Assembly (NCBI RefSeq): GCF_028389875.1 | Contig: NC_084671.1 | Span: forward strand, 24,893,083-24,957,082 | Length of the DNA: 64,000 bases | Source of the DNA: Rhea pennata | Lineage: Eukaryota; Chordata; Aves; Rheiformes; Rheidae | Direction: 5' to 3' | Shown: positions 14,081 to 24,700 of the stretch, one piece after another | Numbering within the stretch: the first letter of the stretch is position 1 | Layout: every line of letters starts with the position of its first letter | Position numbers and translations under genes: made by a program | The notes under the pieces: model-generated | The model's input: only the letters and a program-made list of their open reading frames with translations | What the model was told of the DNA's origin: nothing | Database searches by the model: none

Positions 14081-14104
14081 TTTGTTCTTCTGTTTTCTTT
14101 ACAG
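14081..14104 (+). other. AMER3: Splice acceptor of the AMER3 coding exon
   Basis: A long pyrimidine tract (TTTGTTCTTCTGTTTTCTTT) ends in ACAG at 14101-14104, a near-ideal 3' splice site. The exon therefore starts at 14105, 20 bases before the coding ATG. This fits the known AMER gene layout, in which a noncoding first exon is spliced to one large coding exon. Confidence 0.8.
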
Positions 14105-14110
14105 AAACAA

Positions 14111-14116
14111 ATGTGA
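14111..14116 (+). promoter_or_regulatory. Start-stop minimal upstream ORF (ATGTGA)
   Basis: In the spliced leader, the first ATG met in this exon is followed at once by TGA, making a one-codon upstream ORF 8 bases before the AMER3 start codon. Its context is weak (C at -3, T at +4), so most ribosomes should pass it. Start-stop elements are known in other genes to pause initiating ribosomes; any effect here is inference. Confidence 0.6.
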
Positions 14117-14124
14117 GGAACAGA

Positions 14125-17100
14125 ATGGAGCTCAAGAGAGGTAAAACATTCATAAAATCCAGTGTGCAACATGAGAAAGCACCATCAGTGCATACTATTC
14201 CTATGAACAAAGATGATACGGGAAAAGACAAAAAGACAACTCCAGAGGGAAACCAGAGTGAAGCTGAAGTCCAACAGGCATGTTTGGCCACACACAAGAC
14301 CCACAGGTTTTCCAGCAGAGCAGCAAGGAATGGAGCTGGTGAAAACAGCTTGGAAAAATCTGGCTCTTCCTACAAACTTGTAAGGAAGAGTAAAACCCAT
14401 GACTGTGTTACTGAGGCAGACAAAACAGAGCAGTGTAGCTCCAGCAACAGAGCTTGTGAAGAAGGTTTCTCTGGAAAGGGGAGGGGGCGACTTGTCAATA
14501 GCATCAGCTTTTCAGGGGTGTCCAGTTCCAGCAGTAAGAAGGAGTGTGTGGTCAGTCCCAGCCAGTCTGCATGCAGCAGTCAGCAGATGATAGATTACAG
14601 GAACTTTGTACCACAGATGCCTTTTGTACCAGCTGTTGCAAAAACCATTCCAAGGAAGAGGATTTCCCTCAAGAGATCTAAGAAGGGGCTCAGAGATATA
14701 TTTCACATAAAAAAGAATAAATCAGACAGCCTCACGTTCTTGGCTGAGAAGGACAAGAATCTACCCTCTAGAAGCTGCAAGAGTGAGCTGTCTGGGCACC
14801 TTGCGAAGTATCTTTTCAAAACTGGAGAAACATTTGCAGCTGATTGCTTGTCACAAGACTGCTCAGATAGCGAGCTGCAGTCTGACTCTTCCTATGACTG
14901 CTGCAACACTCTGTGTGAAGATGTTGCCTCACTAAAGAGCTTTGACTCCCTCACTGGCTGTGGGGAAATCTTTGCTGATGAGAGCTCTGCTCACCTAGAG
15001 CTGGAGAACAGCAAAGAAGTTCTGGTGAGACGAACCAAGCACAAAGACAGTCCCATCATGGGCTCTTTCCAAGGGGGTGTGGAGCAGCTGGCTTCTCCTG
15101 GCCAGAATGAGACAGTTGAATTTGCAAAGTTTTGGGACAGCATCAACAAGTCAGTGAGGTTACATCAGAGTGCTCTATTTGATAAGAAGTTACTGAAGAT
15201 ACCCAGTCCTGATGTGGAAAAGGCTAAAAGCCAGGCATCTACATCTGTGCCAGACCCCCAAGCATCACCTGATAGAGATGGTGACAATTCCAAAGATAGC
15301 TCCATAGAAACAGGAACACCAAAAAGTGACAACCAGGAATCCACATCCACAAGTGATGAAGGCTACTATGATTCATTCTCTCCTGGACAAGATGATGAAA
15401 TGAAGGAAGCTCAGACCCCTGCCATCCCCAGTAAATTTCCAAGAGACAGCTACAGTGGGGATGCTCTTTATGAGCTCTTCTATGACCCAAACGAAGTGAA
15501 AATAAACCCAGTCCTAGAGGATGACTTGTGCACATCTGAAAGTGTTTCAGAACAAGCCATTGAAATCCCTCTGTCCATTTACAGCTTTCATGCTGGAGCT
15601 GAGGAAAACATGGCTTCCCAACCAGCTGTAGACATTATCAGCCAGGGTTTTTTCCACAGCACGTGGAAAGGCAAAGAATGTTTGCTAAAGCTCTGTGATA
15701 CTGAACTTTCACTGACCATGGGGATAATAAACTGGCTACGAAAACACTCAGGGCTTGTTTCCTCCCCAGACTCTCTTCACGGTCCTCAATCACAGCCGGA
15801 AAAGTCTGATGATACAGTAAACTCTCCCAATCCTAGTTCAGACCAGAAAGCAAGTACAGAAGCTCAGCAAGGAAAACAAAGCACAGAAGAACCTAAGACA
15901 TATAATCTTCAGGTGTCTTTGGAGGAAAGCAAAGAGGCAACCCCAGTCTCTTCAGTAAATGCTGCTGAAAGAGACTACAGCCTAGACTTTTTCCTTAACA
16001 CTTCTAATTTGGATATCCAAGAAAGGGAAGAGAATCACCACAAGGATTCATCTGCAATTTGTGGGACTGTAGAAGCCACCAGAGCATCAGGTTATGCACC
16101 ACAATCACAGGCAAACAGAGATAATGTGCAGATATCATTAGCTGAGAATGAGAAGATGACAGTTTCAAAAGAATGTGAGACCTCCAGAGGAAAAGAAACA
16201 TCGTCAGAAAGTTTGAACAGGGAGACTGACTTCCAGAGCCCTGAAAACCCTTTACTAAATGATAACCATGAAGCAGAATCATGTTATTCCTATAAGACTG
16301 CTGCAACCTCACCCCTGGATCCCCTGGACAGAGAGGGCCAAAATAAACCAATGTATCATTCCCTGTCTATATCCCGTGACAAGCCACTGCAGCCTCTTAC
16401 TCTGCGACACTTTCAGAGCTACATCAGCCCCACTCCAAGGGAGAACAGCACTAATATAGTACAGCTCTTAGAGCGCTGTGTAACCCAAGTGGCATCCTTG
16501 AAAATCAACTATGAGAACAAGCACCTGGAAGACAAATGCATTGGAAATGAAATGAACAATATCATTTGTAAGATGTCACAGTACCAAAACAAGTTATTGT
16601 TGCAAAATGAATGCAGCTGTGATGCCCAAAAATCAGACTACTCCAGTCTCCCTTGCACAAACCAATATAATTATGAAACAAATCTCAGAGCCAGTAGTAT
16701 GTATCATTTGAAGCAAAATGGAGAGCAAATTTGCTCTGAAGATCAGAAAAGTAGAGCAAGAATCCTAGATGATGTCACTAGAAGCAAGATAAATTTTGAA
16801 TATGCCCAGTTAAATAATCAAGCTCTTTCCTATCTAAAAGACTTCACACTTGATCTCAGTCCATGTGATTCTGCCTCTACTACAGCTCTTAGCAGGCCAA
16901 CATTTTTACCTCTGTTTAATTCTGTCTGTTCAAACATACCGGCTAACTTTTCACAAGCTTCATACAGCACCAACATCTCTCTAGCTAAATCCTTGCAGCC
17001 TAAGGAGGCCAAGCAAGGCAGCCCCGGGGTGTGGAGTTACGCAGAGACCCCCTGCAAAGGACTGGCCGGACGGAGTGCTCTGTCCCCTCATCCAGAGCCA

Positions 17101-17142
17101 GCAGCCCCGGACACAGCAGTGGCAGGGAGGAACCATCAATAA
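14125..17142 (+). CDS. AMER3: APC membrane recruitment protein 3 (AMER3/FAM123C), single coding exon, complete
   Basis: Adaptor of the AMER/WTX family, which binds the armadillo repeats of the tumour suppressor APC and recruits it to the plasma membrane, so affecting Wnt/beta-catenin signalling. The ATG at 14125 has A at -3 and G at +4 and gives MELKRGKTFIKSS, the AMER3 N-terminus; the frame is open four codons further upstream but without an ATG. The product is 1005 residues. Family blocks in order: FVPQMPFVPAVAK (161-173), a basic RKRISLKRSKKGLR (177-190), the family signature SLKSFDSLTGCGEIFADE (269-286), FAKFWDSINKSV (333-344), TSTSDEGYYDSFSPG (407-421) and SQGFFHSTWKGKECLLKLCD (506-525). 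Much of the rest is Ser-rich and probably disordered. Human AMER3 is shorter, about 860 residues as I recall. The signature is shared with AMER1 and AMER2, but the N-terminus and the VPQMPFVPAVAK block indicate AMER3. The last 42 residues are GC-rich and unlike the preceding region. Confidence 0.95.
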   Translation: MELKRGKTFIKSSVQHEKAPSVHTIPMNKDDTGKDKKTTPEGNQSEAEVQQACLATHKTHRFSSRAARNGAGENSLEKSGSSYKLVRKSKTHDCVTEADKTEQCSSSNRACEEGFSGKGRGRLVNSISFSGVSSSSSKKECVVSPSQSACSSQQMIDYRNFVPQMPFVPAVAKTIPRKRISLKRSKKGLRDIFHIKKNKSDSLTFLAEKDKNLPSRSCKSELSGHLAKYLFKTGETFAADCLSQDCSDSELQSDSSYDCCNTLCEDVASLKSFDSLTGCGEIFADESSAHLELENSKEVLVRRTKHKDSPIMGSFQGGVEQLASPGQNETVEFAKFWDSINKSVRLHQSALFDKKLLKIPSPDVEKAKSQASTSVPDPQASPDRDGDNSKDSSIETGTPKSDNQESTSTSDEGYYDSFSPGQDDEMKEAQTPAIPSKFPRDSYSGDALYELFYDPNEVKINPVLEDDLCTSESVSEQAIEIPLSIYSFHAGAEENMASQPAVDIISQGFFHSTWKGKECLLKLCDTELSLTMGIINWLRKHSGLVSSPDSLHGPQSQPEKSDDTVNSPNPSSDQKASTEAQQGKQSTEEPKTYNLQVSLEESKEATPVSSVNAAERDYSLDFFLNTSNLDIQEREENHHKDSSAICGTVEATRASGYAPQSQANRDNVQISLAENEKMTVSKECETSRGKETSSESLNRETDFQSPENPLLNDNHEAESCYSYKTAATSPLDPLDREGQNKPMYHSLSISRDKPLQPLTLRHFQSYISPTPRENSTNIVQLLERCVTQVASLKINYENKHLEDKCIGNEMNNIICKMSQYQNKLLLQNECSCDAQKSDYSSLPCTNQYNYETNLRASSMYHLKQNGEQICSEDQKSRARILDDVTRSKINFEYAQLNNQALSYLKDFTLDLSPCDSASTTALSRPTFLPLFNSVCSNIPANFSQASYSTNISLAKSLQPKEAKQGSPGVWSYAETPCKGLAGRSALSPHPEPAAPDTAVAGRNHQ

Positions 17143-17158
17143 CATGCTTGCGTTGAGA

Positions 17159-17166
17159 AGGTGAGT
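17159..17166 (+). other. Consensus splice donor just after the AMER3 stop
   Basis: AG|GTGAGT lies with its junction 18 bases after the TAA stop. It may be unused, or may splice an alternative AMER3 3' end. A junction this close to the stop would not be expected to trigger nonsense-mediated decay. No transcript evidence is available here. Confidence 0.3.
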
Positions 17167-17184
17167 GCGTACGGGAAGTCTGAA

Positions 17185-17201
17185 AATAAATGTGAAATAA
17201 A
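17185..17201 (+). terminator. AMER3: Two AATAAA hexamers after AMER3
   Basis: AATAAA occurs at 17185-17190 and 17196-17201, 43 and 54 bases after the stop. They could give a very short 3' UTR. The downstream sequence has no striking GT-rich element, so longer 3' ends are equally possible. Confidence 0.4.
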
Positions 17202-19957
17202 TGAAATGACATCTGCTCCCTTTTAATGGAGTGAAGCCTATGACAAATATTCTGCTAAATACTAAGAGCTTCTCAGTGTTTTCCAGTTTCATTGCCCTTA
17301 ACATCTGCTTTAAAGTGGCAGGTAAGAGTTATTAGAATTTAAATTAGACTGGTCCCCAAACCAAGTGCCAAATATTGCCAGCATCATATTCCCCGAGTCC
17401 TATGAGTCTCATGCAAAGATTGAAGCTGGATCTTCTGCCCAGATGCAGTTGTCTTTACACCAGTTGAACTACAAAATTTTTTCCATACTCCCACTGCTGG
17501 ATCTGCCATGTATCGAACAACATGGCAGATACGACCACAGACTGCAGAAATCACTCATCCTCAGACTCCTCACAAGGAAGTTATGAAATGCACTTGCTAC
17601 ACAATGACAGGTTTAAAAATCATACCTCGCTTCCCCTCAGCAGTGATAACGAGTCATTAGGCAGAGCTCTGTACTGAGTCTTGATGTGTGAGCTGCTCCG
17701 CATGGGGTCACATGAGAACGCCAGGTATCATAACACTAAGTCATAACCTCGACAGCCATCCCCCGTCTCGCAGGCGCGTGCACACGGCGTGCCCACGAAC
17801 ACGAGCGAAAGCCCCCAACACCATGCTGCTGCTGCTTGCTAAGTGTACTGAGAGTGCACCAGAGCAGACATGATCTATACACGTCCTAAAAGGATAAAAC
17901 TGACATGAATTCTCTATCATACGCCCTGGCTAATTGGAGAGATTAGCTGCACTCTGCCGCTGGCCCTCTGAGAAGGCGCCTTTGGAGGCAGCGGCAGATG
18001 GAGGGGAAGGCTGCAGCAAGGGCCAGGGAGGGCGTCAAGGAACAGCTCAACACCGAACAGAGGGCACAGAGGGAGCCAGGGAACACGGAGCTCCTCTAGC
18101 TCCTGCTGCTCACAGCAGCGTGATTGCTTTCTGGTCACCTCCAGAGGCTTCTCAACTAGCACAAACTAAGAAGGACAGTGTTTCTTTCTATACGAGCGAA
18201 AAACATCCTTATATTCTCAGGTCTTGGGAGATTCAGCCTTGCTCTTTACCTCTTTGCTATCTTACCTCTACTTTAGTATTTACCTCTGAATGAAATGCTC
18301 TTTCCCACTAAAAATTCTTCCAGTGAATGGGTAGGATATTTTTGAGAGATCTCTGAGAAGTTAAGGACCAGAGACAGTCAGTTTTTGATACCCTTTCTAA
18401 TACATTATCTAGCTATAACCTGTTCCTCAGTGAACTAGATCTTCCTCTAGTAAAAGAAGTATTTTCTTCAGTATATTTTTTTTTCACTTGAGTTTTTTTG
18501 CAAACAATGGTACCTGCCATGCTGGCTAGCAAGCCACTTTCTTATGTCACATTCAAACTTAAATGACTGAATCTAAGGTGAGTGCCTCTCTTTTTGTGCA
18601 TTCTGAACACAATCCCCAATGAGATACAACTACCATCATCTTAATAATGTTTAAAAGAGAAATTGTATACCTTCTGACTCAGCATCCGCAAGACTCTTTC
18701 TGCTACTGGTGCTGCCTGGCTCCCCATCCCAGCAGATCTATCATCATTTTTGGTCAGAGCCTGCCTTCCTGCCTTTTAAGCACACCATAGCCTTTAGAAC
18801 TACTTGCCTCCATAAGATTATTTATGAAATTAAAAATTCAGAACAGGCAAGGAAAGATTTGCAGTCACAGCTAGTAAGAAATCAAAGCCAGGCACAGCTT
18901 TTGGGGGTTAAAACAGCAGATCAGTTTATGCATTGGCCTGATACGTCTAGCTTGTTGTGCATATTAATCCACTGGGTACTGCTCAAAATGTCCTTGCCTT
19001 CTTCACAGGCAGGAATGCACAAAAAGAGTTGTAAGTTTTGACAGAGGAGTTACTGGCTTTTTGATGGAAATGGAGAGCAGAGTCATAGCTGCTGTGATTG
19101 TCAGAAGTGCTAACAGACTGTATCTTTACGCTGCACAAGACATGCTGCAAGTAGACATTACTGGACTCGGGGCATTTTCTAGTGCCTCGTGTCAAATGGC
19201 AGCTGCTGTACGCCGCCACTCGTCAACACCGATACCTGCAGTGTTGGGAACGGGACACAGCTCATATGCTACCACCTAAGTCCCAAAGAGAAGCTAATTT
19301 AAGTTCTTTCCAAAAGGGATCTGCTGAGTGTATTTCTAACATGGTAAATGAACAGTATTTTTAAAAAATAGATGGAATTTGCGTATTTGTGAGGTAACAG
19401 CTCTTACAGAAAATGAATTTATACAATAATTGAAATGGCATTTAACACAGATTTAAGAAATTGCCGTGGTGAAAGATATAAACACTGCCATGTGGCCAAG
19501 TTTTCCTACCAGTATCTTCTTTCCTGCCCACATTAACAGATGGCTTACAGGTTTGCTGGAAATTTTAATTTGGGGGGGGGAAAGTGACTCAGGATCTTTT
19601 CTCAGTCATGGGGGTGGTGGCGAAAGAGAGGCAAGACACAAACTTGATAGCACCTCTGAGCACCATGGAGAAAGACATCATCAAGAAACACTCCTACACT
19701 GGACATGATTGTGCAAACCCCAAGAGCTTACCATGAAGAATGCTCCAAAGATCACTGGTTTAAAAGGTCATACTCAGGAGCCAGGAGAGAAGTGCCTGGC
19801 AAGAGATTGGCTCCCTGCTTTGCCACACAGAAGAAATGCTGCATAGGCAGCTCCAGTGCAGTCCTTGCTCCTCCATGGACTCCCAAGCTCAACCTGGAAG
19901 GGGCTGGGAAAGGGAAGGTGAAGTTTCTTGTCATTTATCACGACAGCAGAGAAAAAG

Positions 19958-20059
19958 CTGATGGCAAAAACTATTAAAATTTCCAGGAACTGTCACTCCA
20001 TCTTCACACTGATGGCAAAAGCCATTAAAATTTGCAGGAACTGTCACTCCATCTTCACA
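19958..20059 (+). repeat. Tandem duplication, 51-bp unit x 2
   Basis: CTGATGGCAAAAACTATTAA at 19958 recurs as CTGATGGCAAAAGCCATTAA at 20009, and similarity continues through AGGAACTGTCACTCCATC in both. The two copies differ at only a few positions, so the duplication is fairly recent. The unit is 17 codons long, so an overlapping open frame stays open through both copies, but nothing else suggests coding. Confidence 0.9.
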
Positions 20060-21670
20060 TATCCCAAGACCACAGGAACAAATAAGCGCATCCCCCAGCT
20101 CCTTCTAGCATACAAGATCCTCCTGAGCCATGCCTGTTCTCCTCGACTTCTCTACCCTGCTGAACTCAGATCCCTAATTTTGATGCTGCAAGAAGTGTGA
20201 ACCCTAGCTCCTCTTCCATTTCTCCCTTCCCTTTGCATTTTAGAAGGAAATCTAAAGATGTTTCACATTTGAGCTCATCAGGAATTTGAACTGTGAGGGT
20301 ATATGGCTTATACAGTAAACAGCATCCTTACATGGAGATATAAAAGAGTTATGTGGTCTGTGGAAATTATCAGTAGGAAGTGATTGAAAGACATAATTTT
20401 CATTCCTCAGTACAAAAAAGGCAGGAGTTAAGAGATGAATGTAGTCCTTCTCCTGAATATAGTGAGGACTCCTAGATTTGTATGTTCACAGACAATGTTC
20501 ACAGACACAGCAAGTTCCAGAAGTCTGCACTTTTCCACCAGAGCTTTTCCAGCAGGAAAATCTTCAGCCTGACCAAGGCAACATTAGCTAGCTGCAGTGT
20601 TTTGGGGTGTCTCTTCCTGACTAATAAATCACTGGAACTGACAGAACAGATAGACATCAACGCCTTTCATCCCAACAGAACACAGGTAGATCAAAGCACT
20701 GCATGCAAACAACACTTTCAGACCTTTCTACCACTTAATGTGGTTTGAACTGCACCTTCCAGTAAACTGGTAGACGTAGCAGGGTAACAAAACCCAGAAG
20801 TATTCTCCCAATAGTTCATTTCATTCAAACATTAGACAGCCACATTATGTACCAGTTGAAGCTTTTGGATGTGTTCCAGTGATAGCACTAAAAAGAGCAC
20901 ATTGCGATAAGCTTGCCCTCAGGTCAGAAAAGAATAGATAACTGTCTATCAAAAAGGGATTGCCATAATATGTAGGGCAGCTGTAGATGGAAGAAGACAG
21001 TGCAGCACACGTCATTGCTGTTATAAAGGAACTGAGATTCAAAAGCAGATCAAATACCGCCCAGACACTGCAAAATGACATGGGGATGTGTTTCTGCTCC
21101 TCACCAATGGAAGACATACTTGTAGTCCAGCCAATTTCTGTAATGTTTTTCTATTTCTCCCAGTTCACCTTTATCCTCTCTCCCTTAAATGTGGTTGCAT
21201 TTCTTCCAAACAGATATTTCTCTATCTACAAGGTATAGGAAAAGCAGAAACTGCAGCATTTGGGTTGAACACAAAGGCATGGTAGAATGGAGCGTCATCT
21301 GAATACAGGCAATTGTTTGATAAAGTGTGGTACTATTTCTCTGAATGGCCACATTTCTCTGAATGTTTGCAATAGGTGAAAAAATAAAGACAGAATCCTC
21401 TGAAATGCACTCAGTATGGAAAGAGTATAGTAACATATTCAAATCTCGGAGCAATCAATTCATATATTCCAAGTTCTCTCTATGGCATAGGAAAGAGGTC
21501 CTCTACCAAGTCTTACATAATGAAATATAAAAAAACAATAAAATGCAGTGACAGCCAGCACATGTGCTGCTCTGCAAATGCCTCTAGCTCTGCACCATAC
21601 ATCTTTATAATGTGAGCTGCCCAGATGGTCTTGCACTGAAACAGATTCTGAAATCTCATCTGACAACCAC

Positions 21671-21711
21671 CACATGCATGCACACACACATGCACACACG
21701 CACACACATGC
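21671..21711. repeat. CA-rich microsatellite with ATG interruptions
   Basis: An imperfect (CA)n tract contains several CATG and CG interruptions (CACACACACATGCACACACG). It is a simple repeat with alternating purine-pyrimidine character. Confidence 0.85.
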
Positions 21712-24700
21712 TCTTGTTCAGATAAATGCATTCCAAAGTACAAAGATCCTGTTTGTCACATATGGTATCCCATAACCAAAGAGCAGGGAGACAGAGATGA
21801 CAAGCCACTGCCTCAGCTAATACATTTGAGTGTTAGTCACTCGGTGCCCAGATACTTGGGCTAAATGCTAAATTAAACAATTTTCTCCTTCATTAAACAC
21901 TGTTGCTTGTGGACTTGGCTCTGTCTCAGCGTACTGTCTTCACAGGACTGTCATCAATTCTTACTCTACCCAAAATCGGAATTCTGATTCAAAAGGAGGA
22001 AGAAATGTTCTTGCCAGTTTATTTGATAGAGAATGTTTTTTCGACAATTATCAGTACAGATGATCTCTGAAATGGCAGATGCACTATAATATTGTTAAAT
22101 GTATTTCATTTTAAAACTGCAGAGAGAGATTTGCTGCTCTATCCGCTATTGCAGTAGGATGGTTTCCATGGATACAGTCTTATAGGGACTCTATTTTTCC
22201 CCTGTTGACAACAGCGCAGAAAGCTAAATTCTCATCTTCACTGCACCAGCATAAATTTGAAGCTAGGGGATTGATTCCCAGATTTTACACAGAGAGCTGA
22301 ATTTGGCTCCCAGTTTCCTTCAGCCTCAGATCTGAGATCTTCATGGGGATGGTAATGGAAGAGAGAAAAAGAAAAGGAGCAAAACAGTTTCTGTAGGCAG
22401 CAGCATGGGCTAAGGGACAGGACATACGAAACACTGCCTCTGTGTGAGAAGTGGGAAGAAGCCAAGGCAGAATGCAAACAAATCCGCTGCTTGTTCAGGG
22501 GCTTAGTGCCTTGCCTGATATTTAACTGCAAAATTTCATGTCAGGTTTTGTCTATAAAAAAATTTACCTTGCAACATCTGCCTAGGATGGGTCCAAATAT
22601 TGCCCTGTTTGCTTTTTACTGAAGGGATAAAGCAGTCACTACCATTCTGAAGAAAACCTGACGCCCTTCTGTTTTGCTGTGATGTATAGGAAGATCTAAG
22701 GGTGAGAAGGTTGGGAAAGTGAGAGGCTGGTATCCACCTACAAGAGCAGGCCTCTTCATTCAAACAAGAGAGGATCTAGCCCCATCTTGAATGCCGTTAT
22801 GAAAACACTGAATGCAAAGTAGGTTGTCAGCCCTCTGATTCTGCGAGAACGCTCTGTACAAATCTGGTGTTGTATATATTCACCAGTTAGCTAGTAATAA
22901 ATGAGTAGGAGGAAGAGCCTGGTAACCTCACCTTCTTGGATCTCAAGTGTAAAACCCCTAATCCCTTCTTTCTTTATGAATGCGTGGAGAGGGGTGGAAC
23001 TACAGTCCTCCAAACAGCATTGCATCCTGCCTCTGCCAGTGGGCAGTAGTAGGTACTTGGGAAAGGAGTGTAAGAAACAGGGTGAATACAGAATTTCCAA
23101 ATATGGAATAACCTCCCAGCTTTTGGCAACTAGTACTGTCTGAGCTAGACCGTGGCAGCTCCTTCGTTTCTGGGTTTAGTGCTCCCTAGTTTGTCAATGC
23201 CTTTTCTAAGCTCAATTATATATATAAACTTCAAAGTCATGTGGCAACATCTAATTTGTGTTATGTACTTTTAGTTTGTTTCAGTGGGTGTCTTTCAGGT
23301 GCCCCTTAAAATCTGATGTCTGTTGCACTGCCTGTATATATTTTGATTTTTATATCCTCCACAACATTTCTTTTTAAGTTCCTCCTTTTCTGATGTCCAT
23401 TTGTCCCTGAAACAGGCAATGGCCCTTTTCTGGCCTGGTGACACCTGTGAGGTTATGGACACTGCTGCGACTGTGTACTCAGGGCAGATGCCATGCATCA
23501 GTGTGTGAGGCTGGGATCTCTGCACAATGTTGTTCAACAAGCAGCACCCCCACAGTTTAGTAAGGCTGATGGTTTTGGTTCAGGGAGACAAAAAGCACAG
23601 GAATCCTTGGTGCCACTAGGTGCCCCTTGGTGCCCACTTAATGCATTTTTCTTGAATAAAATACATTTTAAATCTCACTAAAGTAAGAGCAAAAAAATTC
23701 GACTGTCACAATGAAAGGCAGAAAGCACTGCTGTCATCTTGAGTCAGTGCTGATGAACCAGAGCACAGGGAGCCTGCACAACAAACAGTATTTCTCAGAC
23801 ATGGGACACTCTTAATTAAATAACCCAAAAGAGTACTCTTCCCCCTCAGGTCTCTTGGGAAGCTGTTCCTTTTTAAGTAAATTCTCTGTTCTTCAAGAAA
23901 GGCGAGACTGCATACATCTGAAGTGGCAAGTCTCTCTTACTCTGTTCAAATTCATGGGAACTGCATCTCATTTACAACATTTAAAGGTGTGAAAGATGTT
24001 CCTCGTTCTTGGACAGCAATATGGCCTAGGACTGTAAGCAAAGAAGTATTGTATGTTAGAGAACCTTGTTATAGAGTAAGGCATTCAGTCCAGGCCTCGC
24101 TGCGTGCACACGAATGATGCTGCGGGATTGCAGCCAGCAAGTTGTCCTCTTCCCACAACCAACTGTCCTCTCCTTAAAGGTGATTATATCATCAAAAGAG
24201 AAAATGGAATAGCTGATCAAAATACTGGGAAAATTACTGGAGATCCAAGAAAAGGGAAGGTCCTCTTTGTCCCTATCTCAGAATGAGACCAAGTCTCCCT
24301 TCACAACAGAGAGCAAGGGGGGAGAACACAGATTTTATTGTCCTGTCTTGCCTTTAACTGCACTTTTTTCCATCTCAAATCTAATCCTTTTTCCTTTAAA
24401 ACAAGCCGACCACTAACTTAACCCAAATGGGCTCAACTCTTTTCTCTCACATTCTGTACACTCCTGCTCCCTCCTGGTCAACCCAATCTACTTCAAAACC
24501 TCCTGTTTTCCATGCGCCTGCTAAGCTGAATCCTCCTCACAGCTCACCCCCATACTCACATGCTTTTTATCCCTCCCAGACAATTCTCCCTATCCTCAAG
24601 AGCCCGAAAACGCCTCTTCGGGCAGACGCGGCCCCCTCCCCAGTCTCAGAAGATCCCCCATGGCTGGCTGAGCCAAAAAGGGTGGGAAAAAAGCTGGGAA

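Larger units (their letters stand above)
521..14104. other. Noncoding stretch upstream of the AMER3 coding exon
   Basis: No reading frame here looks like a protein: the open frames are at most about 108 codons, with no recognisable motif and no family resemblance. The right end, up to the acceptor at 14103-14104, is presumably intron of AMER3, because that coding exon starts behind a strong acceptor. The first, noncoding AMER3 exon should lie here or beyond the window. One consensus donor (GTGAGTAAG at 12543-12551) follows a slightly GC-richer patch and is a weak candidate. Simple repeats are at 3591-3687 and 11210-11257. Confidence 0.6.

Noticed and set aside
14113-14124. In-frame N-terminal extension of AMER3 from a GTG
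   Set aside because: The ATG at 14125 has a strong context and gives the family N-terminus MELKRGKTF. The extension has no ATG.
14125-17142. Assignment to AMER1 or AMER2 instead of AMER3
   Set aside because: The SLKSFDSLTGCG signature is shared, but MELKRGKTFIKSS and VPQMPFVPAVAK match AMER3 as I know it, and not the N-terminal region of AMER2.
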